NCBI RefSeq assembly: GCF_900100045.1
Contig: NZ_FNEA01000034.1
Coordinates: 1 to 42,814, forward strand
Length of the DNA stretch: 42,814 nt
Source: Paracoccus denitrificans
GTDB taxonomy: Bacteria; Pseudomonadota; Alphaproteobacteria; Rhodobacterales; Rhodobacteraceae
Reading direction: 5' to 3'
Shown: positions 31,401 to 38,707 of the stretch, piece by piece
How positions within the stretch are numbered: position 1 is the first letter of the stretch
Layout: every line of letters starts with the position of its first letter
Position numbers and translations under genes: made by a program
Notes under the pieces: model-generated
What the model was told of the DNA's origin: nothing
What the model saw: the letters and a program-made list of their open reading frames with translations, nothing else
Database searches by the model: none

Positions 31401-32306
31401 ATGAATGCACAGGCGCAGGATTGGGACGATCTGCGGTTGTTTCTGGCCGTGGCGCGCGCGGGGTCGCTTTCGGGGGCGGCGCGCAGCCTTGGCGTTACCC
31501 ATTCCACCGTCTTTCGCCGCATCGGTGCGTTCGAGGCGCGGCTGGGGGTGCGCCTGTTCGACCGGCTGCCCGGCGGTTACGCGCTGACCCAGGCCGGCGA
31601 GGAGATGCGCGATTCCGTCATCCGCATCGAGGAAGAAATCACCGCGCTGGCGCTGAAGGTTACCGGACAGGACCAGCGGCCCACTGGGACGATCCGCATC
31701 ACCACGACCGACCTGCTGGCGGTGGGTGTGCTGCCCCGCCATGTCGCCGCCTTCCGCGCCGAATGGCCCGAGATCGAGATCGAGGTAATCGTTGCGGATA
31801 CGGTGCTGGACCTGACCCGGCGCGAGGCGGACGTGGCCCTGCGCATCGGCAATCCGGGACAGGAGACGCTGATCGGGCGGCGGGTCGGGCGGTTGGCCTT
31901 TGCCGCCTATGGCGCGGCGGACCGGCCGCCGGGCGATCCTGCCGAGGGTGACTGGATCGGCTACGGATCTGCGCATGGCCCGCTCAGCCGCAATCTGGCC
32001 CGCTGGTGGCCGGATGCGCGACAGATTTACCGGACAAACTCGATCATCGCCGCCCATGCCGGTGCGAAGGTGGGGATCGGACTTGCTGCCTTGCCTTGCG
32101 TGATCGCCGATTGCGACCCCAGCCTGATCCGCGCCGCCGCGCTGCCCGAGGATTTCATGCTGGACCTGTGGTTGCTGATTCACGAGGATCTGCGCCAAAC
32201 CGCGCGCATCCGCCTGTTTCTGGACTTCATGGCGACGGCCCTGGCGGCCGATGCCGACCTGCTGGAGGGGCGCTGCCCGTGCAGGACAAGGCCGGCGCAG
32301 GCGTGA
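31401..32306 (+). CDS. LysR-family transcriptional regulator
   Basis: A 301-residue LysR-type regulator. The winged HTH fills residues 1-65: LRLFLAVARAGSLSGAARSLGV, THSTVFRRIGAFEARLGVRLF and GYALTQAGEEM are characteristic. The rest is the two-lobed co-inducer domain, starting at GTIRITTTDLLAVGVL and including HAGAKVGIGLAALPC. I use the ATG at 31401 (MNAQAQDWDDLRLFL), as the residues before it are not family-like. It is divergent from the HMA/P1B ATPase genes with a shared promoter region, but most LysR proteins bind small organic molecules, so control of the metal pump is not certain. Confidence 0.9.
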   Translation: MNAQAQDWDDLRLFLAVARAGSLSGAARSLGVTHSTVFRRIGAFEARLGVRLFDRLPGGYALTQAGEEMRDSVIRIEEEITALALKVTGQDQRPTGTIRITTTDLLAVGVLPRHVAAFRAEWPEIEIEVIVADTVLDLTRREADVALRIGNPGQETLIGRRVGRLAFAAYGAADRPPGDPAEGDWIGYGSAHGPLSRNLARWWPDARQIYRTNSIIAAHAGAKVGIGLAALPCVIADCDPSLIRAAALPEDFMLDLWLLIHEDLRQTARIRLFLDFMATALAADADLLEGRCPCRTRPAQA

Positions 32307-32332
32307 CGCCCGCGCCGGCCCATGCCTGCGCC
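32294..32332. terminator. Hairpin between the convergent LysR and periplasmic-protein genes
   Basis: GGCGCAGGC (32294-32302) and GCCTGCGCC (32324-32332) can pair as a perfect 9-bp stem with a 21-nt loop that itself contains GC-rich repeats. It spans the LysR stop and the gap before the opposite gene. No T-run is seen. Confidence 0.4.
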
Positions 32333-32339
32333 CGTGGCG

Positions 32340-32813
32340 TCAGTCGATCATCTGCCAGCCCGGATGCTCGAAATGCTCGCCATAGGCGTTCAACGCCTGA
32401 ACGATCGTCACCGCGCCAGTCTCGACCTCGCCGGCCTCCAATGCCGAGATGCCTGTCATCACCTCGCCAAGGACGATATGGAACTGCTCGTCTACCTCGG
32501 GTTCCAGCACACAGTTCTCGACCATGAAATCGACCTGCTTCTGGATATCGGCAGCGACCCCATTCGCGGCATCTGCCGGCAGGGTGCCGTTGTGGATCGC
32601 GTCCAGGTTCGCGGCCATGGTTCCGTGAATCGCGGTCATGCCGGTGATCATGTTCTGATCGCCCTGCCATTTGGCGCCATCGTTCAGCGTGATCTCGATA
32701 GCCCCCGCGCCATGGCTGTCATGATCATGGGATTGCGCGGCGGCAATGCCAGCCGACCCCAGCGCGAGGGCGAGAGCGACAGCGACGGTGGTGAAAGATT
32801 TTACAGTCCGCAT
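32340..32813 (-). CDS. Periplasmic helical protein with His-rich N-terminus (DnrO-like)
   Basis: A 157-residue secreted protein. The signal peptide ends near GIAAA; the mature chain begins QSHDHDSHGAG, a short His/Asp run that could bind a divalent metal. The rest is predicted all-helical: NDGAKWQGDQNMITGMTAI, DAIHNGTLPADAANGVAADI, QVDFMVENCVLEPEVDEQF and HIVLGEVMTGISALE. This resembles proteins labelled DnrO-like or four-helix cytochrome c'-type folds, but no CxxCH is present, so no haem c is attached. One Cys is found. The ATG at 32813 is chosen because it starts the signal peptide. It follows the ApbE gene on the same strand with its own operator-like palindrome, so it may be expressed separately. 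Confidence 0.75.
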   Translation of the reverse strand: MRTVKSFTTVAVALALALGSAGIAAAQSHDHDSHGAGAIEITLNDGAKWQGDQNMITGMTAIHGTMAANLDAIHNGTLPADAANGVAADIQKQVDFMVENCVLEPEVDEQFHIVLGEVMTGISALEAGEVETGAVTIVQALNAYGEHFEHPGWQMID

Positions 32814-32899
32814 AGTGATCTCCTGTATCTGCCAAGTGGTTCTGGCCGCGACGGGCATCGACAGACGCCGCCGGACTTGGGATAGACATAGACTGTCCG

Positions 32900-32913
32900 T
32901 TTTCGCACGAAAA
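32900..32913. promoter_or_regulatory. Palindrome TTTTCG-CA-CGAAAA upstream of the periplasmic helical protein
   Basis: A perfect 6-bp inverted repeat with a two-base centre, about 90 nt upstream of the start at 32813 and in AT-rich promoter-like DNA. It is likely a regulator-binding site; which protein binds is unknown. Confidence 0.4.
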
Positions 32914-32955
32914 TTGACGAAACCTGCAAAGACCTATTGCACGAATGGACAGACA

Positions 32956-33948
32956 TCAGGCACGAACCAGACCCTCGCGGCCTGCCGCCGATACCATCGG
33001 GCTGTCGAACAGCGCCCCGACGGCATGGGTCCGGATGACGCCTGCCTCGCGGATGAGGAACAGCGCATGGAGGCCGAGACGCGAAGCCAGTTCGCCGCCG
33101 GCTTGCGGACCCAGCACCATCAGCGCGGTCGCCCAGGCGTCGGCTTCGGCACAGGTGCGGGCGACGACGGTGACCGAGGCCGGCGACGAGCGAAGCGGCC
33201 CGCCCGTCGTCGGGTCCATCGTGTGCGACAGCCGTCGGCCGCGAAGGGTCACATAGTGGCGGTAGTCGCCCGACGTGGCGACGGCGGCATCTGCGAGCTT
33301 CAGGATGGAGTGAGGCGCGCGGCGTTCGGGATCGGGCATCTCGACGGCGACCGTCCACGGCATGCCATCGGGTCGCAGCCCGGATGCACGCATTTCGCCG
33401 TCGATGCCGACAAGGAACGCGGTGATGCCGAAGCCCTGCAACGTCTTGGCCAGCCTGTCGACGCCATGCCCCTTGGCGATGCCGTTGAGATCGAGCGCGA
33501 TCGGCGCGTGTTTTCGCGCCAGCCCGGCCAGAGGGTCGACCTCCAGCGCTTCCTGCGCGGGCCGGCGCGCGGTGGCCATCGCCGCGCGCATAGCCTCGGC
33601 ATTGGCCGGCTCAGACCCGAAACCCCACGCGCGCGCCGCATCGCCCATGCCGATGTCGAACGCGCCGCCCGATGCGGTCCCGATCCTCAGCCCGAGGTCG
33701 AGCACCTCGGCCAACCTGGCGGGAACGATCACCCGGACACCTTCGGGCGTCCGGTTCAGGCGCATCAGGTCGCTGTCGGGTTTCCATGTCGACATCAGGG
33801 CGTCGACATCCGCCACGGCCGCCTGCAAGGCCGCCTGCACCGGGGCGGGGTCCAGCCCGGCATCGGCATGGAAAAGCGCCGACCAGCGCGTACCCATGGT
33901 CGGGCCGTTCAGCGCGTGGCGGCCCGGGTCAGTAGATATCTTCGGCAT
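32956..33948 (-). CDS. apbE: FAD:protein FMN transferase (ApbE)
   Basis: A 330-residue ApbE enzyme, which moves FMN from FAD onto a Thr or Ser of target proteins. Family marks are PTMGTRWSALF near the start, DSDLMRLNR, the SGGAFDIGMG stretch, DLNGIAKGHGVDRLA, AVATSGDYRHY and HTMDPTTGGPL, which holds the metal/FAD-binding Asp and Thr. The ATG at 33948 has GAGG before it and overlaps the end of the flavoprotein gene by 20 nt. No signal peptide or lipobox is present, which is odd since most bacterial ApbE proteins act in the periplasm. The likely target is the DUF2271 protein encoded two genes upstream, which has a DxxTGAS motif. Confidence 0.93.
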   Translation of the reverse strand: MPKISTDPGRHALNGPTMGTRWSALFHADAGLDPAPVQAALQAAVADVDALMSTWKPDSDLMRLNRTPEGVRVIVPARLAEVLDLGLRIGTASGGAFDIGMGDAARAWGFGSEPANAEAMRAAMATARRPAQEALEVDPLAGLARKHAPIALDLNGIAKGHGVDRLAKTLQGFGITAFLVGIDGEMRASGLRPDGMPWTVAVEMPDPERRAPHSILKLADAAVATSGDYRHYVTLRGRRLSHTMDPTTGGPLRSSPASVTVVARTCAEADAWATALMVLGPQAGGELASRLGLHALFLIREAGVIRTHAVGALFDSPMVSAAGREGLVRA

Positions 33949-36136
33949 AGCGCCCCTCCGCTTTCAGCGCGAGCGGGGTAAGACCCGTCGGCGCGAGGAT
34001 GTCGGTCAGCGCCTCGGCCACGCCCGAGGCCATGTCGCGCCCGCCGCAGACCATGATGCGCGCGCCTTCGTGTACCAGCCGGATCAGCTCAGCGCTCTCG
34101 GCCCGCAGCGCGTCCTGGACATGGCGCGGCTTTGCCCCGCGCGAGTTCGCGGTGGTCAATCGCGCCAGACGGCCATCGACCCGCCAGCCGGCCAGATCGT
34201 CGCGATACAGGAAATCGCTGTCTGGGCGGCGCATCCCGAAGGCCAGATGGATGGGCCGCTTGCGGCTGTTGCCCCGGATGAAGCCCGCAAGCGGGCCGAT
34301 GCCGGTGCCAGCGCCGATCAGGATCAGCGGCGAGCGTCCTGCTGCGGCATGGAAAGCCGGATTGTGCCGGACGAAGGCGCGGATCGCCTGGCCCGGCTCC
34401 AGCGCCAGAAGCTGACCCGAGCAGAGGCCGCCGGGATGCTTGCGCACCACGATCTCGACGAATCCGTCGCGCCGTCCGGACGCCAGCGAGTAGAAGCGCG
34501 GCAGGTCCGCACCCTCGGGCAGAACGCCGAGGAGATCACCGGCTTGAAACCGGCCAAACCCCCGAGCTATCACCCGTTGCAAAAACGTCGCCTCGGGTAG
34601 GGCAAAGCGCAGGATCGTGGTCGGCGCCTGCACCTCGGCCCCGTAATCACGGCGCGAGATCAGGGTGAGCCGCTCCGTCACCGGCGGGGTTGGCACATGT
34701 TCGAGCGCAAGCTCGATCCCCAGCGCCGCCCCCAGGGCGCGGCCCCAGCGGGCGAAATCCTGCGGCGACTGGCGATCGACCGTGTCGAAGGGCATCAATT
34801 GCGCCCAGCCTTTGGCAGCAGCCAGCCGCGCGACTTCATCGGCGAACGCGCAGAACGCGGGGAAGCTGCGATCACCGAAACCCAGCACGGCAAGCGGGGC
34901 GCGGGGCGCGGAGTCCAGCACCGCGAGGCGTTCGATGAACCCCTTCGCCGTGGCGGGAGCCTGTCCCTCGCCCCAGGTGGCGGAAAGGACGATGAACCGT
35001 TCGGCCCGCGGATAGCGCGCCGGATCGAAGCCAGACATCGGCGCGACATGGACATGCTGGCCCACCGTGGTCAGCGCATGTTGGAGCGTCGCAGCGAAGC
35101 CCCAGGTGCTGCCGCCCTCCGAGCCCACCAGCAGGATGGTCCCAGCGCCTTTTGCAGGATGATTGCCACGGAGACGCGGCCTTGACCGCCGCCCCGCGAA
35201 CCAGAGCACAAGACCACTCACCCCCATTGCCGGCACGCCGAGCGCCATCACACCCAGCACGAGGCCGAGAGATGCGGCCCCCTGTCCGGTATGCAGCATG
35301 TAGATGGTTTCAGATATCCGTTCCCACATCGTCAGCTCGGCCCAAGCCAGAAGCTCACCCGTCCCCTGATCAAGATAGCCGGTGCCGCGATCCGTCTTCA
35401 GGGTGAAGGCGTCCGTGGCGTCGCCCGGATAGGGAAAGCTCAGTTCGCGCAACTCCGTGACAGGAATCACGGAGAGCGGCTCCATCGCAGCAAGGGAGAC
35501 CCCGGTGCTGCCGCTGACCTCGGTCGGAAAGGCCGGCGGTGCGGCGCCATCCGGCAGAAGATCGAAGGTCGAGGCGGCCATCCACAGTGCGGTCGCCGAG
35601 GACAGAATCAGCCCCGCGACCGCCACGCGGGCGATCCCGGTATGGATGCGGCTCGATGCCGGCCCGCGCAAAGGGGTGAACCAGCGCCGCCAGCCGCCCA
35701 TGCGCCGCGCGACCAGCATCGCGCCGGAGACCGACAGGACCAGCATCGCCGCCGCACCGGCGGCCATGACGATACGGCCGGCATCGCCAAGAAACAGCGA
35801 GCGGTGAAGGCTGGTCAGCCAGCGTTCGACCGGGTTCGGATCGGCGCTGGCGATGCCCTTGCCGGTCGCGGGGTCGATCACCGCCGCGCCGGGCGTGCCG
35901 TCGTCGAACCAGAACGCAGTAATCCGGCCCGAGGGCGCACGCCGGATCTGCTCCACCCCCGGATAGGCAGTCCGGATGCGTTCTGCGAGATCGGCAACGG
36001 TCAGGCCGGCCTCGGCCTGCGGCGTGGAAAACCGCTCGGCCACTGGAAAGACCGAGAGCGCCGCCCCGCTGATCGCGAGGACCATGACGAGAGCAAGGGC
36101 CAGCAGACCCGGCCAGCGATGCAGCATGCGGATCAT
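33929..36136 (-). CDS. PepSY-TM / flavodoxin / FNR fusion: transmembrane NAD(P)H-flavin reductase
   Basis: A 735-residue inner-membrane flavoprotein. Residues 1-320 form a PepSY-associated region with four or five spans (about 8-32, 122-143, 168-190, 288-314) and a periplasmic PepSY domain with conserved His residues (LHRSLF, SRIHTG, MLHTGQG) that may hold haem. A flavodoxin-like domain (330-475) starts VGSEGGSTWGFA. The C-terminal ferredoxin-reductase part has FAD-binding RFYSLAS (547-553), nucleotide-binding GAGTGIGPLAGF (608-619) and the terminal aromatic EDIY, as in sulfite and P450 reductases. It should take electrons from cytosolic NAD(P)H and pass them across the membrane. Neighbours are ApbE and the DUF2271 protein, the presumed periplasmic acceptor. 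Confidence 0.9.
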   Translation of the reverse strand: MIRMLHRWPGLLALALVMVLAISGAALSVFPVAERFSTPQAEAGLTVADLAERIRTAYPGVEQIRRAPSGRITAFWFDDGTPGAAVIDPATGKGIASADPNPVERWLTSLHRSLFLGDAGRIVMAAGAAAMLVLSVSGAMLVARRMGGWRRWFTPLRGPASSRIHTGIARVAVAGLILSSATALWMAASTFDLLPDGAAPPAFPTEVSGSTGVSLAAMEPLSVIPVTELRELSFPYPGDATDAFTLKTDRGTGYLDQGTGELLAWAELTMWERISETIYMLHTGQGAASLGLVLGVMALGVPAMGVSGLVLWFAGRRSRPRLRGNHPAKGAGTILLVGSEGGSTWGFAATLQHALTTVGQHVHVAPMSGFDPARYPRAERFIVLSATWGEGQAPATAKGFIERLAVLDSAPRAPLAVLGFGDRSFPAFCAFADEVARLAAAKGWAQLMPFDTVDRQSPQDFARWGRALGAALGIELALEHVPTPPVTERLTLISRRDYGAEVQAPTTILRFALPEATFLQRVIARGFGRFQAGDLLGVLPEGADLPRFYSLASGRRDGFVEIVVRKHPGGLCSGQLLALEPGQAIRAFVRHNPAFHAAAGRSPLILIGAGTGIGPLAGFIRGNSRKRPIHLAFGMRRPDSDFLYRDDLAGWRVDGRLARLTTANSRGAKPRHVQDALRAESAELIRLVHEGARIMVCGGRDMASGVAEALTDILAPTGLTPLALKAEGRYAEDIY

Positions 36137-36145
36137 GGCGGCATC

Positions 36146-36616
36146 TCACATGTCGTAGCGGAGGCTGGCGACATAGCGGCGGCCGGGCACGGGCTGCCCC
36201 GCTCCTGCCGCCGTCAACGGCACGGCGATGTCGTTCGGACTGTCGCGCATGTCCTCGACGGCGGCATCGACATGCAGCGTGTAGCCCGCATCGAACAGCG
36301 CATCGGCAAGGTCGAGGGTGATTTCCAGCGACCGGCCCGCGCCGACACTGGCGCCGGTGATGCCGTCGATCTGCGCCAGGTCGCCGCCGGTGGCGCGATA
36401 CCAGTCGCTGAGATGTTCGTAATATTTCGACTTGCCGCCGGCCATCCACAGGGTTCCGGCATATGCCCCCTGCGCATCGGTAACGTAGAGAACCAGATAG
36501 GCGCCATCGCCGCCGTAAGTGTTCAGCGTGGTGGTGAGGGTGACAGGCCGGGCCATGGCAAGGCCGGGGGCCACCAGGGCCGAAGTCAGCGCAAGGGCTG
36601 CAAGGAAGGATTTCAT
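36146..36616 (-). CDS. DUF2271 periplasmic protein, candidate FMN-carrying partner
   Basis: A 156-residue secreted protein with a Sec signal peptide (cleavage after GLAMA). It is recognised as DUF2271 by its beta-rich pattern and phrases such as YLVLYVTDAQGAYAGTLW, KYYEHLSDWYRA and RYVASLRYDM. Residues 84-90 read DGITGAS, which resembles the ApbE acceptor consensus DxxS/TGAT/S in NqrC and RnfG, where FMN joins the last hydroxyl residue. The gene lies 9 nt upstream of the PepSY/flavodoxin/FNR gene and close to apbE, the combination expected for a flavinylated periplasmic carrier. Flavinylation has not been shown for this protein; the inference rests on motif and neighbourhood. Confidence 0.85.
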   Translation of the reverse strand: MKSFLAALALTSALVAPGLAMARPVTLTTTLNTYGGDGAYLVLYVTDAQGAYAGTLWMAGGKSKYYEHLSDWYRATGGDLAQIDGITGASVGAGRSLEITLDLADALFDAGYTLHVDAAVEDMRDSPNDIAVPLTAAGAGQPVPGRRYVASLRYDM

Positions 36617-36642
36617 GTCTCTGCTCTCTTCTGCATGATTTG

Positions 36643-37023
36643 TCAGTTCACCCGCACCACGGGCGGGGTGCCGTTCTGGAACAGCGGATTGGCGGGCGGG
36701 GCCGAGGGGGCGACAGGGGTTGCACCGCCGCGATCCCGCTTGCGGTCCTGCTCGCCGTCCCTGTGGCGCAGCTTGACGACCTGCAATGTCGCGGGATCCA
36801 GCTTGGCCTTGATGCGCCGGCCCTGGGCATCGCGACCCTTGACCTCCCAGCAGCCGTCGTCGGCCTCAACCTTCTCGACATGCCAGCCGAGGCCGGCGGC
36901 GGCCTGCATCACCGCCTCGCGCGGCTGCCAGGCGCCGCGAGGCACATGGCAGTCGTCGCCCGCCAACGCCCCCGCCGCGGGCAATACCGCGAGAGCGGCT
37001 ACGGCGATCAAAAGAGTTTTCAT
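36643..37023 (-). CDS. PepSY-like periplasmic protein with Pro-rich tail
   Basis: A 126-residue secreted protein. A signal peptide (MKTLLIAVAALAVLPAAGALA) precedes DDCHVPRGAWQPREAVMQA, then EADDGCWEVKGRDAQGRRI and DPATLQVVKL. This is the small PepSY-type fold found in three genes of this cluster. The two Cys (DDCHVP and DDGCWE) are conserved in all three and likely form a disulfide. The C-terminal 35 residues are Pro/Ala/Asn-rich and disordered. I start at ATG 37023. It is 26 nt upstream of the DUF2271 gene and so in its operon. PepSY domains are thought to modulate proteases or redox partners; here a role in the electron-transfer chain is plausible. Confidence 0.85.
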   Translation of the reverse strand: MKTLLIAVAALAVLPAAGALAGDDCHVPRGAWQPREAVMQAAAGLGWHVEKVEADDGCWEVKGRDAQGRRIKAKLDPATLQVVKLRHRDGEQDRKRDRGGATPVAPSAPPANPLFQNGTPPVVRVN

Positions 37024-37093
37024 GGTTCGAATGTCCTTTACGATCATCTCGGGGGCATTTTCCCGGCTATGGCCGCGGCGAACGCCCACGTGG

Positions 37094-37129
37094 GCAAGGC
37101 TCCACCGCGATGACGGGGCGGAGCCTTGC
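37094..37129 (-). terminator. Hairpin after the 100-aa PepSY gene
   Basis: GCAAGGCTCC (37094-37103) and GGAGCCTTGC (37120-37129) make a perfect 10-bp stem right after the stop at 37135 on the minus strand. No long T-run follows, so it may lower but not abolish transcription into the next gene. Confidence 0.5.
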
Positions 37130-37134
37130 GGCGA

Positions 37135-37437
37135 TCAGTTGCGCTTTTCGGGCTTGGTGCCGTCGCTCCAGCGCTTGACCTTGCCGTCGATCACCTCGAG
37201 CGTTCCCGGATCGACGGTCATCTTCAGGCTGTTGCCGCCCTGGTCGATGACGTTCAACTCGTAACAGCCATCGTCGAGTTCCATTTTCGAGATGGTCCAG
37301 CCGAACTCGTCGGTCACTTGAACAAGAGCTTCCCAGGACTGCATGTTCTCGGTCGGCACGTTGCATTTCTCGTCGGCGAGCGCGGCCCCGGCGGGGATCG
37401 CGAGGGCGAATGCGGTGGCGGTCAGGATAGTTTTCAT
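37135..37437 (-). CDS. PepSY-like periplasmic protein (100 aa)
   Basis: The smallest of the three PepSY-like proteins. A signal peptide (MKTILTATAFALAIPAGAALA) is followed by DEKCNVPTENMQSWEALVQ, then MELDDGCYELNVIDQGG and VDPGTLEVIDGKVKRW. Order and spacing of the two Cys and of DDGCYE and DPGTL match the other two, so the three arose by duplication. An 11-bp-period direct repeat like the one near the regulator gene lies about 90 nt upstream, making it the probable first gene of an operon running to apbE. Binding partner unknown. Confidence 0.88.
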   Translation of the reverse strand: MKTILTATAFALAIPAGAALADEKCNVPTENMQSWEALVQVTDEFGWTISKMELDDGCYELNVIDQGGNSLKMTVDPGTLEVIDGKVKRWSDGTKPEKRN

Positions 37438-37522
37438 GGCTATGCTCCTCAGCCTTGGTTGCCTGATGAAACCAATCTGGAGGGCGCGGCTGACGTGATC
37501 CTGATCGCCGCGAAAAACCTGC

Positions 37523-37538
37523 GTCAGCTTTCCGTCAG
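37523..37538. promoter_or_regulatory. Direct repeat GTCAG-N6-GTCAG, candidate OmpR-type regulator site
   Basis: GTCAGCTTTCCGTCAG at 37523, with 11-bp spacing, lies about 86 nt upstream of the 100-aa PepSY gene. A near copy (ATCAGCTTTGCGTCAG) is in the control region of the two-component genes at 38649. Eleven-base direct repeats are the normal binding site of OmpR/PhoB-type regulators. Confidence 0.6.
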
Positions 37539-37577
37539 CCTGCCCCGACGAACCGCAACGGTCGCGCGAAACAAACC

Positions 37578-37600
37578 GGCCCCGCCAGACAGGCGGGGCC
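37578..37600 (-). terminator. Rho-independent terminator after the cytochrome b561 gene
   Basis: GGCCCCGCC and GGCGGGGCC form a perfect 9-bp stem with a five-base loop (agaca), followed on the minus strand by GGTTTGTTT. It lies 27 nt after the cytochrome stop and separates that unit from the PepSY gene downstream. Confidence 0.75.
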
Positions 37601-37626
37601 GCAACAACAGCGGGAATGCGTAACGA

Positions 37627-38259
37627 TCAGGTCACGTCATTTGCGCCAGGGGGGCGCTTTCGGCCCGTGACCATGGCACGGGGCAGGTTCTCCCGATGGC
37701 GCCATGAGGTGAGCGCCACACCTCCGACATGCAGGGCCACGAGGACCAACGCCAAGTTGGCCAGCGTTTCATGCACCTCCTTCAAGGTCTTGTCCCCCCT
37801 GACTTCCCGGCTGCCATGCTCGCCCACAAACGTCACGGCACGGGCTTCCTCGATCGACTGTTCGAGCAACCAGCCGCTCAGCGCGGTGCCGGAAAGCGTA
37901 ACCATAAGTGCCACGATCATCGCGGCGCCGGCCGGGTTGTGCTCGAGATGGCGCCGCTCCCGCCCGCGCAGCATGTCTCCGAGATAGACCAGCGTCGCGG
38001 CAGGGCCACGCATGAATTGCGCGAAGCGGGCATGGTGACTGCCGACAAAACCCCAGATCAGGCGGAGCACAAGCAATGCCGCCACCGCATAGCCGGCCGG
38101 CTCGTGAAGCGGTTGCACCTCGTCCGCCGCGAGCCATGCCACTGCAAAGGCGGCAACCAGGCCCCAATGAAAGCTGCGCACCACCGGATCCCAGACCCGC
38201 ACCACGCGCATGGTATCGGCAACGTCCGAAATACCGCCGTCCCTTTTCGCCTCAATCAT
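37627..38259 (-). CDS. Cytochrome b561-type membrane protein
   Basis: A 210-residue di-haem b561-family protein of the Ni,Fe-hydrogenase/cytochrome b type. Four membrane spans carry candidate haem-ligand His residues in RSFHWGLVAAF, QPLHEPAGYAV, TLKEVHETLANL and VALHVGGVAL. The start at 38259 is preceded by AGGGGGC. The start overlaps the end of the upstream PepSY gene by 8 nt, so the pair is co-translated. Such proteins pass electrons between the quinone pool and periplasmic partners. In this cluster it may feed or drain the PepSY/flavin system. A terminator ends the two-gene unit. Confidence 0.9.
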   Translation of the reverse strand: MIEAKRDGGISDVADTMRVVRVWDPVVRSFHWGLVAAFAVAWLAADEVQPLHEPAGYAVAALLVLRLIWGFVGSHHARFAQFMRGPAATLVYLGDMLRGRERRHLEHNPAGAAMIVALMVTLSGTALSGWLLEQSIEEARAVTFVGEHGSREVRGDKTLKEVHETLANLALVLVALHVGGVALTSWRHRENLPRAMVTGRKRPPGANDVT

Positions 38260-38566
38260 GTTTGCGCCCCCTGCCCTCACGGAAGTGCCGTTCACCTCCG
38301 TCCTCGTATTCGACCTCGATCACCTGAAGCGTGCCGGGATCGACCGTCGCCTCGATGCGGCGTCCTTCCCGGTCCGTGCCTTTTATCTCGTAGCAGCCGT
38401 CGTCGATCTTGATGCGCCGCACCACCCATCCGTTTTCTTCCGCAAGCCGCACCACCGCACTTCTTGGCTGCCAGTCTGCCAGCGGCACGGCACAGTCGTC
38501 GCCGGCAAGTGCAGCCCCGGACGGAAGGACCACGAGAAAGGTCAGAATTGTCAGCGATCTCTTCAT
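38252..38566 (-). CDS. PepSY-like periplasmic protein coupled to cytochrome b561
   Basis: A 104-residue secreted protein, third of the PepSY-like set. A signal peptide ending SGAALA is followed by GDDCAVPLADWQPRSAVVR, KIDDGCYEIKGTDREGRRI and VDPGTLQVIEVE, close to the 36.6-kb copy. The C-terminus is basic (EGRGRKHD). I choose ATG 38566. It is the first gene of the unit with cytochrome b561, divergent from the response regulator, and shares its promoter region with it. An arrangement PepSY plus cytochrome b561 plus two-component system is common in alphaproteobacteria, and suggests that the regulator controls these redox genes. Confidence 0.88.
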   Translation of the reverse strand: MKRSLTILTFLVVLPSGAALAGDDCAVPLADWQPRSAVVRLAEENGWVVRRIKIDDGCYEIKGTDREGRRIEATVDPGTLQVIEVEYEDGGERHFREGRGRKHD

Positions 38567-38648
38567 GGACCACACTCCGTATAACGGTCATCGGATGACA
38601 TTCTGCGTCGCGAACCTGACGGGATGCTGAAGCCTGGGGCGTCCCGCC

Positions 38649-38664
38649 ATCAGCTTTGCGTCAG
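38649..38664. promoter_or_regulatory. Direct repeat ATCAG-N6-GTCAG between PepSY and regulator genes
   Basis: ATCAGCTTTGCGTCAG has 11-bp spacing and differs at two positions from the site at 37523. It lies about 45 nt before the response-regulator start and 83 nt upstream of the divergent PepSY gene, where one site could control both. Autoregulation by the encoded OmpR-type regulator is the simplest reading. Confidence 0.6.
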
Positions 38665-38707
38665 CCCGGATCGCCATAATGGCCAGAGGCAAATGAGTAG
38701 GAAGATC

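Noticed and set aside
32746..33981. A 411-codon plus-strand frame over the ApbE gene
   Set aside because: It is antisense to a clear ApbE gene, with no recognisable domain.
35291..37264. A 657-codon open frame on the plus strand
   Set aside because: It runs antisense through the flavoprotein, DUF2271 and PepSY genes and has a composition typical of GC-rich shadow frames.
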